Assembly (NCBI GenBank): GCA_015680685.1
Contig: MNCI01030241.1
Span: 180,807-244,806 of the forward strand
Length of the DNA stretch: 64,000 nucleotides
Origin: Gnetum montanum
Taxonomy: Eukaryota > Streptophyta > Gnetopsida > Gnetales > Gnetaceae
Direction: 5' to 3'
Shown in pieces: positions 47,801 through 55,329 of the stretch; position 1 is the stretch's first letter, and every line of letters begins with the position of its first letter. The translations under genes were made by a program, and so were the position numbers. A model generated the notes under the pieces. That model did no database searches. It saw only the letters and a program-made list of their open reading frames with translations, and was not told where the DNA came from.

Positions 47801-50225
47801 AAGAAATGCCCCCCATCATTCTATCCAAGGTTGGTGATCTCTTGTGTGGGCTACAAAGGCTTAAAAATAAAAATAAGCTATGCATATTAAAGATTTTTGG
47901 TATCTTTTTTTAAGCGCATATGTTTGTTTTGTTAAGCATTTTTGGGTCAATTTCGTGGGGCTTTCAAGAGAGTTGTTATGTCCCAATTCGTTGTTAAATG
48001 TTCCTTTGTTCAAGTCTACCTTTCTCTCAATGTGAAAATATGAGAGGCTGAAAAATTTAACAATGAAGATTTCAAAGTATGGAACCATGTTAACCAATCA
48101 TGGTGTTTAAGCTTAGTACATATCAGATTTTATTGTTTACTTTCCTTTACATTTAGCATAGAATTTTGCTACTTGTCTGCTCCAAGAATCAGATTTCTAA
48201 TCTTTTTTTCAATTGATGGCTATTCATAGTAGAGAGACTGTTACCCTTTTTTTTCTTTGTTATTATCTACTGTTTACTGTTTTCTGATTTTAGAGTGGTA
48301 ATAATGATAATTGATAATAGTGACATATAGAATCTGTCCTCTGTTTGTTTTTTTTTTTTTTCGAAAAAGATATTAGAGACTGCCAATTCACTGTCATAGC
48401 CTAAGAATAAAAGAACAGTTACTGTTATTATTTTTTAAATGGCTGATAATATATTTCCAAGATTCTTCTCCCAATTACAGGTATTGCAGAGCTTGAAAAA
48501 TACCTTAGGCTGAGGGAAAAAATTGTAAATTCCCAACTCTCATGAGCTGTGTTGACAATTATGATTTCAGATCTATTTGAGGCCCCCTTCTCCTTAAACT
48601 CATATTTGATTGCTAAAAATTCAGGCCCTACTTTCAAGCTTTGTTTGTCAAATGTAGAATGCCTAAAGTTGGAGAAAAACATTGACTAATTTTTCCATAA
48701 AAAACAAACCTTAACTATTGTAACTCTCTCTCCATTGTATAATGTGAGCTAGTTCTCATATGGCATTTAAAATATACTTAAGATGCATAGTTACTTCTTT
48801 GATTTGTATGATGGGAATATTGCATCTTGGAAGCCTAGAAATCTCCTTGGAGTAAGTCTTTTATTACATGAATGTTTTGTACATTTTGTCAAAGTTAGCT
48901 TTTCCTTTCATGCAAGGTAAATATTGTTTATTTATTCCTACTTCAATATGTTAACCCCATTTATTTATCAATAATTATATTCTTTTATTTGTGCAAAGAA
49001 AAGAAAGAAAATATATGTGTGATCATGTATATTTGTTTGTTTTCTATAAAATTAACCCACATAGATTATGATTAAAAGCCCTTTGGGCCCAAGGATAAGC
49101 AATTCACCTGAACTCACAATTAGTAATTAGGTGGATGATACATTTGACCGGTGTGCATTATGTGAAGCATGTTGTATTTTTAGGGATCATTAAATAATCA
49201 TTTTAATAATAATATATTTATCCCCATACTTTGAATAGATGGGTTGCATTGTTTATTTATTTTGTATACACCCTGCCATGGATGTGGAGATGAACACCAC
49301 TATCCAACCCTACCCATACATATGCTTACTTTGACTTAGTATCCTAAGCCATTGGACCTAAGGGGATTGAGTTGCACAACACCTGAAGGTTTTCAATGAT
49401 GCAGGCACTATTCATAAGTGCATACCCACCTCATGTAAAATCCCCAGTCACCTACCTTGGGGGTACATCAAGGTATAATCCAAAAATGATGGTTGAACCA
49501 ACTCTTGTTTATGTAGTTTAAAACCCAAAGATAACCCAACTCATGGCTGACTGATGACCCAACTTATCAAATACACTACAACAGCCTGTGAACAAGGTGT
49601 AGCCTGTTGGTCAAGGCTTATGACTTGCATCCTATAAATCACAGGTTCAATCCTATTGGGTTACACTCGAGACATACAACCATTGCACAAAAAAAATGAT
49701 GGTTGAAATTGAACTGTTCTAACTGATCACTAGAATTTTTGCATTGCTGTAATAGAAGAAATTTCAGTTCAGTTCAGTCCAAATTCATACTTAGTAACAC
49801 TACGTGCCTAAAATGATTGAATTATTATTTTTCTTACCTTTATGTTTTACTTGTATAATTAATAATATTCACCTAACTGAAGCATCATGTTATATTTTAC
49901 AATAATTTAAATAGAAGTAAAGTGAACAAATCAACATGAGAATTATGGAACTCTAAATTCTTTAACCATCGGGCTACATTCCCGTTAACATACCACAGCA
50001 GAGACACCAGTAAATGCATCTTTTAAACCTTCTTGCTCAAATAAGTTTCCTGCAATAGAACGGTGGTGTGAGAAAGAAGCACTATGTTTCACAAGCTAAT
50101 GCAACAACCAGCTATACAAAATACAAATGATGACATTTCATGCAGCTGTAGAAGCAGACCTTGTTGCCATTCCACATCATAAATCCATGGTTCTTGTACC
50201 CTTGGCTTTCCAGACCTACAGACCT
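23690..50225 (-). CDS. NAD(P)-binding Rossmann-fold protein (atypical SDR, NDUFA9/Coq11-like), 3' seven exons
   Basis: Seven minus-strand exons join in frame with GT-AG borders: 50225-50160, 50049-49994, 40374-40281, 38419-38340, 35053-35011, 24167-24076 and 23857-23690. Together they encode about the last 195 residues. Motifs in order are EPWIYDVEWQQGNLF, ISCVGGFGSN, YRVNGTANIQAVNAASEAG, VKRFVYISAADFG, an SDR-type Y-x3-K in GYYEGKRAAE, VVLRPGFIYG, GPLFMPPVNV and AVRAATD with PPGIVDVWGI. This is the C-terminal two thirds of an atypical SDR close to Arabidopsis At5g10730-type proteins, which are related to yeast Coq11 (organellar, quinone-linked; recalled from family knowledge). The N-terminal exons with the GxxGxxG nucleotide site and any transit peptide lie beyond 50225 and were not found in the window. 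No stop or frameshift interrupts the exons. Introns are 110, 9619, 1861, 3286, 10843 and 218 bp. Confidence 0.9.
24076..24167 (-). CDS. SDR gene, sixth visible exon
   Basis: 92 bp with acceptor TTTTGCAG and donor GTATGC. It encodes VVLRPGFIYGRRQVGSFK then IPLEIVGSPLEM, the highly conserved substrate-loop region of this SDR group. It is in phase 0 with the last exon. Confidence 0.92.
24661..26450 (-). mobile_element. RTE-clade LINE fragment, copy 1
   Basis: The minus strand encodes RT blocks in order: KMTDD and RRR (near 26030), then RRSILVSIYKNEGDIQNC-like sequence, NYRNIKLISYTMKLWERVI, FIDLEKAYD and EFF (25456-25662), then GDTASF. Next are VINRIEAIWIKWQEGSGVF with RISTRLKG and ILYGAACWLLK (25055-25279), and finally FKWFGYVLRRPDNAI with HTWFASIKKDIQ (24689-24952). 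The 3' end on the minus strand is GTAGTTGGGATAAGGCT followed by an ATG/ATT-rich simple tail, the hallmark of plant RTE elements. It is 5'-truncated, full of stops, and lies in the 10.8-kb intron. A short repeat is inserted near 25843-26014. Confidence 0.88.
25831..26014 (+). mobile_element. Short dispersed repeat inserted in the RTE LINE
   Basis: The LINE reading for KM-DDWRRS is present on both sides of this segment: 25817-25841 and 26015-26043 are imperfect copies of the same 25-28 bases. This gives a long target duplication. The insert begins with a hairpin CCATCATT/AATGATGG and contains AAGATGTTAGGCTTT and GGGATGAGCATTGAACC. The same modules occur at 50940-51065 (plus) and, inverted, near 41000-41100. 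It is probably a small retroposed element; no ORF is present. Confidence 0.55.
26451..28000. other. Intron sequence without recognisable genes
   Basis: AT-rich intronic DNA with a short run of alternating TTAATT near 27360-27400. A minus-strand frame at 26757-27017 has no recognisable domain and no supporting context. Confidence 0.4.
28033..28281 (+). pseudogene. Unidentified ORF fragment, possibly a captured or retroposed exon
   Basis: A plus-strand frame follows a stop and runs open as CKEPREVALAALEKALFNQG, then FIEDLADYKSMSQNIKHV, NKAVYDMIVEQDYNLL and HVEEYVEPSS, to a stop at 28281. The composition is protein-like: helical, charged, not low-complexity. AATAAA-like sequence (TTAATAAAGG) follows within 45 bp. 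I do not recognise the family. It lies antisense inside the 10.8-kb intron of the SDR gene. It could be a processed pseudogene end or the edge of a retroelement gene. Confidence 0.3.
28330..30600 (+). mobile_element. Degenerate retroelement remnant with gag-like block
   Basis: The plus strand near 28555-28670 reads LCTKFELQEITIQLKAIVEW, a gag-leader-like coiled helix. Near 29680-29850 it reads DDLDEPLFQCVYQGD, then IPIFKGRMSDDPQSY, which fits the F-x-G-x-x-D-P pattern at the start of a plant retrotransposon gag core. Between them, 28990-29640 has LTR-like features: CCTATTTAAAGGC near 29377 as a possible TATA region, then CATTGTATGCAAACACCCC. Stops are abundant, and lineage and borders could not be fixed. 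Confidence 0.4.
30871..32340 (-). mobile_element. RTE-clade LINE fragment, copy 2
   Basis: The minus strand ends with the same signature as copy 1, GTAGTTGACATAAGGCT followed by an ATG-rich tail (30871-30890). Coding blocks include FIKIEGKQPRSRQKYTWFAR with IKKDK (30880-31089), KIVGIIEGIDHEVIEKSY, VKMKNGKVIRLDGIPIEIW and FRKIXEEGKC. Near 32190-32240 lies a tract similar to the region before RT. It is 5'-truncated and heavily mutated. It shares orientation with copy 1 but lacks the short-repeat insertion. It lies in the same intron. Confidence 0.82.
32341..33195. other. Intron sequence, nothing recognised
   Basis: AT-rich intronic DNA. A short echo (TCAATGCACT beside GACATTTG/GACATCTG) occurs at 32420-32480. 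No gene, RNA or transposon end could be supported. Confidence 0.4.
33485..34428 (-). pseudogene. Coiled-coil ORF of the L1-like family, minus-strand copy
   Basis: The minus-strand frame reads MAAIGGG, DVERGIEGLLQGPKESLDW and HRFKQQLQQVEDEICKELEA. It continues after stops into ARKQEEKQQHIERDAEEK, EEEAWRAYAFLDEEQ, AKHWLWMGRCPYVVME and KARDLTGGAQAQKEEKYKEF with FVASDCHKD. It is homologous to the plus-strand copy at 37320-37874 over the coiled coil, the W-x-W-x-GRCPY block and the FKEFQ-x(4)-FVA end. Three stops break it, two of them TAG; one TAG stands where the tandem copy has CAG. A 52-codon in-frame duplication lies near the C-terminus. The function is unknown; self-association is suggested by the heptad-like Glu/Gln-rich region. 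Confidence 0.65.
33554..33860 (-). repeat. Tandem duplication of a 52-codon module
   Basis: Unit 1 is 33554-33709 (156 bp) and unit 2 is 33710-33860 (151 bp). They differ at about seven positions plus a 6-bp GGCAAT repeat. The period is a multiple of three, so on the minus strand it duplicates the module LQKFIRTTSSKLHLDKARD...KYKEFQES...FVASDCHKD in frame. The high identity shows it is younger than the surrounding decay. Confidence 0.9.
35011..35053 (-). CDS. SDR gene, fifth visible exon (43 bp)
   Basis: It encodes RAAEKVLQAKFQYG plus one base of the next Gly. The acceptor is TTTGAACAG and the donor GTAAAAG. An acceptor 37 bp upstream (TTCTAG) was rejected because it would break the frame from the previous exon. 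This small exon sits between 3.3-kb and 10.8-kb introns. Confidence 0.9.
36118..36378 (+). pseudogene. Zinc-binding RT-associated domain (zf-RVT) of the L1-like element
   Basis: The frame reads WWQLWQGKLPQKIKIFLW, then IGHGAFPVQDVLQVNAMCP, EEIVEHFAWQC and ARVWQAM. This is the standard zf-RVT module that follows RT in plant L1 elements. The second Cys of the first pair is replaced (CPLY instead of CPxC). The His and last Cys are kept. Confidence 0.8.
37320..37874 (+). pseudogene. Coiled-coil ORF of the L1-like family, plus-strand copy
   Basis: The ATG is at 37320 and the final TAG at 37872. The frame is 184 codons with two internal stops, both TAG. The first half is almost pure coiled coil (AKLEAEERRHVEERMIW, RWQEEEFQQELERL, QEEWEREKQQPQKEEEQEE). 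The second half reads AHKDRAQSWLWEGRCPYII, then ARKKASFKEFQQAVTFVAT. The second half is conserved with the minus-strand copy at 33485-34428, so it is a real shared ORF and not compositional chance. It lies downstream of zf-RVT, whereas the coiled-coil ORF1 of ordinary L1 elements lies upstream of RT. Open minus-strand frames over this GC-rich tract are shadows. Confidence 0.65.
38340..38419 (-). CDS. SDR gene, fourth visible exon
   Basis: 80 bp with acceptor CATACAG and donor GTATGT. It encodes VKRFVYISAADFGLARYLL and RGYYEGK, containing the SDR strand YISA and the Tyr and Lys of the Y-x3-K pair. The next intron carries the L1-like insertion at 35340-38206. Confidence 0.92.
38420..40280 (-). 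other. SDR gene intron, nothing recognised
   Basis: 1861 bp of AT-rich intron with intact splice borders. The plus-strand frame at 39201-39482 and the minus-strand frame at 39954-40202 have no recognisable domain. Confidence 0.5.
40281..40374 (-). CDS. SDR gene, third visible exon
   Basis: 94 bp with acceptor TTTCCAG and donor GTAAAC. It encodes ISCVGGFGSNEAMY followed by RVNGTANIQAVNAASEA, the conserved stretch leading to the active-site strand. It lies 9.6 kb downstream of the previous exon. Confidence 0.92.
40985..41400 (-). repeat. Inverted, partly duplicated copies of the short dispersed repeat
   Basis: The reverse complement of 41012-41040 (AAGAGGTTAGGCTTTTGCTC) is nearly identical to 50990-51018. 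A second, poorer copy lies at 41290-41345. They are separated by a repeated stretch containing ATTCTACATT and AAATCCATTAGAAATT. Confidence 0.5.
41416..41667. repeat. Three-copy tandem array of an 82-84-bp unit
   Basis: Units start at 41416, 41498 and 41582, each with ATTTAAAAATCCATTA, AATTTCAATTGTG and ACTATAGTACTTTTAAAG. There are only a few differences between units. Confidence 0.9.
41651..41744. repeat. Perfect 47-bp tandem duplication
   Basis: AAAGCTTTTAGATATATATG through CACCTAATGCTTCTT is present at 41651-41697 and 41698-41744 with no visible difference. It overlaps the end of the preceding array. Confidence 0.92.
42541..42610. repeat. 35-bp tandem duplication
   Basis: ACCCAACTTTCTTGGATTTT and the following CATCTTAAAGTTTG occur at 42541 and 42576 in exact copies. 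Confidence 0.92.
43000..45140. repeat. First copy of a roughly 2-kb imperfect direct repeat
   Basis: Shared landmarks with 45640-47600, in the same order: CTTGACC-AT-AATCAAGT (43235 and 45719), TACCCTCTCCAT (43390 and 45867), GGAATTGAACCTGCAA (43809 and about 46160), GAACTGAACTCATGAC (43871 and 46221), GTCCTCTGCACTCT and ATGAGAGTTGTTTCT (44520-44570 and 46765-46815), and ATATGAGGATTGGTACC (44646 and 46889). Divergence is strong. It is probably an old tandem segmental duplication or LTR-like pair. The type is not resolved. Confidence 0.65.
44107..44222. repeat. 39-bp minisatellite, about three units
   Basis: Units start at 44107, 44146 and 44185, with AGAAGGTTGTGGCT and GCAAATGAACACCAAC modules. 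The long minus-strand open frame here (44006-44290, Phe/Cys/Ser-rich) is a by-product of this repeat. Confidence 0.8.
45640..47600. repeat. Second copy of the roughly 2-kb imperfect direct repeat
   Basis: It carries the same ordered landmarks as 43000-45140. It includes an A/G-rich tract at 46245-46510 that opens spurious frames on both strands. Confidence 0.65.
47601..49580. other. Intron sequence, nothing recognised
   Basis: AT-rich. It includes a run of about 16 T at 48346-48361, which could be the tail of an old minus-strand retroposon, but no body could be identified. Confidence 0.4.
49590..49696 (+). mobile_element. tRNA-derived SINE-like sequence
   Basis: An A-box-like TAGCCTGTTGGT at 49600-49611 and a B box GGTTCAATCC at 49644-49653 lie about 44 bp apart. 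An A-run follows at 49688-49696. This matches the pol III promoter layout and A-rich tail of a short tRNA-derived SINE. One A-box base is missing and target duplications were not found, so a decayed tRNA-like relic is the alternative. Confidence 0.45.
49994..50049 (-). CDS. SDR gene, second visible exon
   Basis: 56 bp with acceptor TATTGCAG and donor GTATGT. It completes the split Gly and encodes NLFEQEGLKDAFTGVSAV, the strand and helix before the conserved CVGG loop. The phase matches both neighbours. Confidence 0.9.
50160..50225 (-). CDS. SDR gene, first exon visible in the window
   Basis: The exon encodes SGKPRVQEPWIYDVEWQQ and ends with a split codon before the donor (GTCTGC). The acceptor is probably the AG ending at 50226, but another AG about 10 bases further in is possible, so the upstream edge is uncertain. 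The next intron is only 110 bp. Confidence 0.8.
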
Positions 50226-52687
50226 CTTAAGAAAGTTATGGCATATTTATGTAAATGTAATAATCAATAAATTTGATAACTTCTAATACTACAAGATATA
50301 AATTATTTTGTTATTTAAAACAGACCATGTTTTGTTTTGTTTTATTAATGAGGTTAATTCAGCAGAAATATCTAATCATGCAAATAATATGATAGTTTGT
50401 GGCAGCAGAAAATTCCTTAACAAACAAGAACCAAAAAATAAGTAGATGCATCAAGCTCCCTATCTGAAAAATCATCCAAAATACGTGTAGGCTGCATCAA
50501 ATATGTCTTTAAAAATCAAATGCTTTACTCAAGTGCCATTCATCACTTCCAAACAAGGAACAAGATTTGTGGATCTCAACATCTTACATGATTTCAAAAG
50601 CATGACCTTCAAATTTGGTTGAGAAGGAAAGCATGCCATGTAGAATGCACAAATCTTGTTCCTCATCTATAAGTTGGAATGATCATCTAATCTATGAAGA
50701 AGATCCTCTCAACCACATTTTCAATATATATTACAAATATATAGCTAAGCTAATGGTCACCGGCCACTAGTTGAAAGGATATAAATTTGAGATTATTCTA
50801 CTCTCAAATACCTATATGTATATAGAATAGATGTGTATTATTTAGCTGGAAGCCATATGAAAATTTCATTCATGTTGAGAACCCCTTTCTAAACATCTTA
50901 CAAACTTTTTTAATATTTATGTAATAGATGATCTAGGGGGCCATCGTTCGCAATGATGGCAAAGTGCTTATTTGACAGCCACATGAAAAGAAGTTAGGCT
51001 TTTGCTCATCTACTGAAGCTCCCAAGACCTCGCAAAAGCGGGATGAGCATTCAGCCTCCAGGTAATGACACTTTTATTGTAATAGATGAACTATTGATCT
51101 ACTTTTTTCTTGCCATTAAGAGGTGACAAAAGAAAGCCCCTCTTGGCCACAATAAATAAACCATAAAATTACACCATGGTATATCACATACTTGAATTTG
51201 TGCATCCAACAAATTTGTGCATCAATCTGAATCATCATCTTAGAGCCTTTATCCTATCTATGATGGGATGACCATTAAGGTAGGTGAAGAATTTAAGGAT
51301 GGGTCGGCTGGCTACCTATACCATAGTTCCTAAATGTATATTTTTACCATACCTCCTAGTGGCATGTGTCCCAGCATCCTACTTGAAACTGCACTTGTGA
51401 CTTGTGCATCAATTTGAATAAATTAACTATATATAGTATATATCTAAAAGTTGGTCTAGAAGCTCGTCATTGACAAAAGAAAGGGATCTTCTTTGACAAC
51501 AAAATGATCATTTCAACTTATAGAACAGGAAAAAATTTGTGGTATAAAAATTTTTATGATCTATGCATGAGAAACAAGACTTCTGCATCCTACATGGCAC
51601 ATTCTCCCTCTCAGCTGAATTTGTCTATTTCTCACACTTCTCAAGAAATACAAGTTCAGTATTCCACCAAGATACATTCTCCATGGTGCACTTAAAATCC
51701 ATTGCAGCCGAATTTCATCAAAATTTGTGGCTCTTTAAGTACAAACCATAATTCTAATCTTGATATATATTTCATTAGCAATAATCATATGAAATGTGTA
51801 TGAATTTAAACTACTATATTGGCTGAATTTAATCAAGATCTGTGCATGTATAATTCCAAATATGTACAAGATCATCAAAGTTGATTTTGGTTCAATGATT
51901 TGAAAGATTTGAAGCAATACAAATTTGATAGCTAATCAACTTTGAACATGTAATGAATGGTTTTTAAGGGGAACAAGATTGCACCTTCCATCAGCTGGTC
52001 GTTTGCATCTCATCCAAAAGTACACATTATAGAAAATTAAATGAAGATTTAAAACATGTTGCTCTTAATAAACAACGAGCTGATCAAAGGTAAAACAAGT
52101 TCGTCTTTGAAATACCCACACAAAATTGGAAAGTCGATGCCTAAAAGTTACTGAAACCTATAGAATAAAAACATGAAAGTGATATGTAGAGTGAATGAAG
52201 ATATGAATAAAGTAATTCTGAGAAAAGAAAAAAAATTGTTAGAAATTGCCACAAAAAAGTCTAAGTCTTTACAGGAGATAACAGATTATGACCTCTAAGT
52301 CTTCCCTTTGTGAAAAATATGGAGTACAGACAACCAACAATTGTTTAAATCCAAACCAATCCTGCATCCTTTGTGCAATAAGTCAGGTACAGTTGTACCA
52401 AAGCACGGGACACTCACCAACTTTCAATCCAATGTTGTGCACCAAATCCTATGAGAACAAGCTCTGGAATTTGATATAGATATAGATATTGGAATGGGCT
52501 TGACAGGGTGAACCAAACATTAATGTTGCAGAGTTCTTCATGAAATGGAGGAGCAAAGCAACAGTATTCTAGGATACCAACATTCCTATCTAAGAACATG
52601 CTATCACAAATTTGCTACAATCATAGGTTGCAAGTGATGTGGTTGCATAGGTAGATGGATACTACCCTATTTTACTCAAGGGCACTT
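50226..52687. other. Presumed upstream intron of the SDR gene
   Basis: No exon for the SDR N-terminus was found here. It contains a short dispersed repeat (50935-51065). Small open frames at 51504-52479 have no supporting features. Confidence 0.45.
50935..51065 (+). repeat. Short dispersed repeat, plus-strand copy
   Basis: It opens with the hairpin CCATCGTTCGC/AATGATGG. It continues with GAAGTTAGGCTTTTGCTCAT and GGGATGAGCATTCAGCCTCC, the same modules in the same order as 25831-26005. Confidence 0.6.
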
Positions 52688-53222
52688 TGTAAGAGACTAT
52701 CCCTCGTTGATGGGTCAAGGTCTGCTTCCCTTCAGAATGGGGGCCAAAAAGAGCATGGAGATACAACATAGGTCCCATGTTATTTTAACCATCACACCAT
52801 TTTGAGAACAACATAGCCTTGATTCCTTACATACTATGTCATAAAGGTAAATAGGCAACCAAGGCTAAGGCTTTTGGTACAAAAACCTCTGCTCCTATCC
52901 AAAGAAGGGGGTTAGGGCAAGTTGTATGTAGTGGAGTCTATTAGAGGTACATCCTAGCTATAGCTTGACTGGTGGTTTGTATCGTTGTATGCTTTGTTAA
53001 TATATGGTTCTTGTTTGTAATGTTGTTGTTTTAGCTCTATCATGTTTATCTCGAGTGTAGCTTCCACACTTATAACCATTTGGACTAACTTGTATTATGT
53101 GGCCTTGTGATGTGCTCTCAGGTTCATGTAGTTGTTGAGGCGTAGTCCACCCTTGAGTCTACCCTTCAACTAAAAGACTCTAGATGGTGTTGTACGATGC
53201 TCATTTGCGCAATGCCATAACA
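52688..53222 (+). repeat. 5' LTR of the chromovirus
   Basis: It aligns along its whole length with 58766-59299, including GGTCCCATG-TATTTTAACCATC, CTTGATTCCTT, CTCTATCATGTTT, GTGTTATGTGGCC-like sequence and CACCCTTGAGTCTACCCTT. Its end is fixed by the primer site at 53225. Confidence 0.9.
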
Positions 53223-53224
53223 TT

Positions 53225-53241
53225 TGGTATCAGAACCTTGG
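53225..53241 (+). other. Primer-binding site of the chromovirus
   Basis: TGGTATCAGAACCTTGG lies two bases after the LTR end. TGGTATCAGAGC is the usual plant primer site, complementary to initiator tRNA-Met. Confidence 0.85.
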
Positions 53242-53299
53242 TCCAACAGAAGACTAGAAAGTTTGTGGTGTTGAAGTAGTATTGTCTGAGAGTGGTGGT

Positions 53300-54760
53300 A
53301 CTAAAGAAGCAAGGAAGATGGTGGAAATGTAAAACCTATCTCTCTTGAGCATGTTCAAGAACAGGAACAGATGTAAGAAGGAATGGATGAGCCAAAAGGA
53401 CATGAAGCGTTGTTGCGTATGTGGAAGTTGTAGAAATTGTTGGTAGAGGTGAATTGATTTCTTGAGCTCCCCTTACTAGAAGCCAAAAAGATCTGCAAAA
53501 TTCAAGAATGGGTCAACCAAGTTTGGATCCCATACTTGAGAAAACCTAAGCCCAACCACAAAGCATAAGCTAGCCTCGGCTTCAACTTGACTTGTTGAGG
53601 AGTCATAGGAATGATATGAGGATGTTCTAGGTAATCATCAAGTCAAGGTACAACAAAAGTGGAGATTGAAGGGCTAAAAACACAATTGGCTCTATAGGAA
53701 CAAGTGTTCAAATTATGCCAACAATGAAGTTTCAAGCAAAGAAGCCAATGGTGTACAAAGAGGAGTGAGATGATAGGGTGATTAACATTTTTCTTTATGA
53801 GACTGAAGCATTTGTGGAGTCACATGAATATTCATCAAGGTAGAGGGTGAAAATGGATGCATAGTTTTTGCGAGGAGTTGCAAAGGCTTCGTGAATAGGG
53901 GTTTTGCAATAAGAAAAAGTTAGGTATCTTAAGACATGGGAAGAGTTTTGAAAGGCACTAGTGGAGAACTTTTCTCCAATTAATTCAACTACAACGACAT
54001 GCACAAGGTTAAAGAAGAATTCACAAATATGGACACTAGAGGATTATATTTAGGAATACTAGTAGATTTTGTTAAAAATCTCATATACCAATGAGGTGGC
54101 TAAATTTCAAATGTTTCTACATGGCCTAAAAAAATTGGGTTTAGTGTGAGATCAATACCAGAAAAATTATGGAGTTGATCAAGGCAATTTTGGTTGCAAG
54201 TAGTTTGGTTGATCTGAAGTCGATGAGGGTGAAGAACAGTACTCAAGAGCAGCAGGAAGGAAGAAGGAAGCTAGGGAATAGATTTGGAAGTGAAGAAAGT
54301 TATGATGCTTTCAAGTAGGCACAAGTTCTAACTCCTCCAAGCACTCAATCTTCTCACTTCGGATATGGAAAATGTAGGGCTTCTTAAGATTAGAACATGA
54401 CTAGGGACAAGATGGCATGTTTTGGGGGTCCAGCTACAAATCCTTCAAGATGGATGGAAGTAAGGTGTCATATCAATATGGGGAATCATTTGGCCAAAGC
54501 TTATCCACAGAATTCAATTAATAAGAATGGTGGGAGAGAAAAGGTTAGAAACTACAGGTTGAATGCACTTGAGTATTAGCCTAATGCTCAATTGTAGGAG
54601 ACTAAGATGACTAACCATGCAAAAAAGATGGGAAATTTAGAGAGGATGGAGCAAACTTCTTTGAGTTTGACAATCATGGAGAAAAAATGTTCAGGAAGAT
54701 TAAGGTGATGAAGGCTCAAGTTTTTATTTAGTGTAAATGATGCCAATGAGGATTTGAAGA
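53300..54760 (+). pseudogene. gag of the chromovirus
   Basis: The position between primer site and protease identifies it. Frames are heavily broken. Recognisable pieces are a helical capsid-like stretch and a basic tract before 54400. Near 54410 is a Cys-His-rich segment (ACFGGPA...CHINMGN) that may be the remains of the zinc knuckle. The rest could not be matched in detail. Confidence 0.5.
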
Positions 54761-54769
54761 AGAGAGTTA

Positions 54770-55320
54770 AATGTCTTGGTCAACACAAGTGTCAATCATA
54801 GCTATCTAACTCTAAAGATTGCTTGTGAACTCCATTTGTGAGTAGTCCCAACCCCAACATCATGTAAGTTGATCAGCTTTCGCCCCATTGAGTGTGTAGG
54901 GTCAATGAAGGGTGTGTTAGTGTGTAAGTATGACAATAGAGTAGAGAGTTGGAGTCTTCTATGCTAAACATGGACTCCTTCCACGTCATGCTTGGCTAGG
55001 AATTCTTTAGGAAAGAAAATGTATTGGTTACTCCACATTTGAACATCATGTTCATCTTGCATAAAGATTCACCCTCTATGATGAAGATTTGTGCACCAAG
55101 AGTAACTTCTAGCACACCTTAGAACTTATAGGTTGTGTTCTCCTTGCAAATGAAAAAGGTGGCTCAAGATCCCACTCTGGAGATGTATTTGGCAATGTTA
55201 AGGGACAACACAAAAGTTGGTGCACGGTCTAGCTAGGTAGATGGGAAGCTGGGAGTAGTTTTGAAAAGATTTAAGAATATTATGCCAAGTGAGTTGTTAG
55301 GTGTATTGCCACAATAAAAA
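54770..55320 (+). pseudogene. Aspartic protease of the chromovirus
   Basis: LVNTSVNHSYLTLKIACEL at about 54780 corresponds to the retropepsin active-site loop (V-D-T/S-G-x-x-H-x-F). The catalytic Asp is Asn here. A later block resembling a DVFLGMEWL-type flap region is decayed. The segment ends in MLEFMPRTTPSQQCPYRLT-like sequence that leads into RT. Confidence 0.55.
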
Positions 55321-55329
55321 GTTGTAGAC

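Larger units (their letters stand above)
40375..49993 (-). other. SDR gene intron of 9.6 kb, mainly old repeats
   Basis: Contents in order: short dispersed repeat copies (40985-41400), tandem arrays (41416-41744, 42541-42610), two roughly 2-kb imperfect direct repeats (43000-45140, 45640-47600) with an N at 45519 between them, AT-rich unassigned DNA (47600-49580), and a SINE-like sequence (49590-49696). No coding gene was found. Confidence 0.6.

Noticed and set aside
48346-48361. T-run as the tail of a minus-strand retroposon
   Set aside because: No element body or flanking duplication could be recognised next to it.
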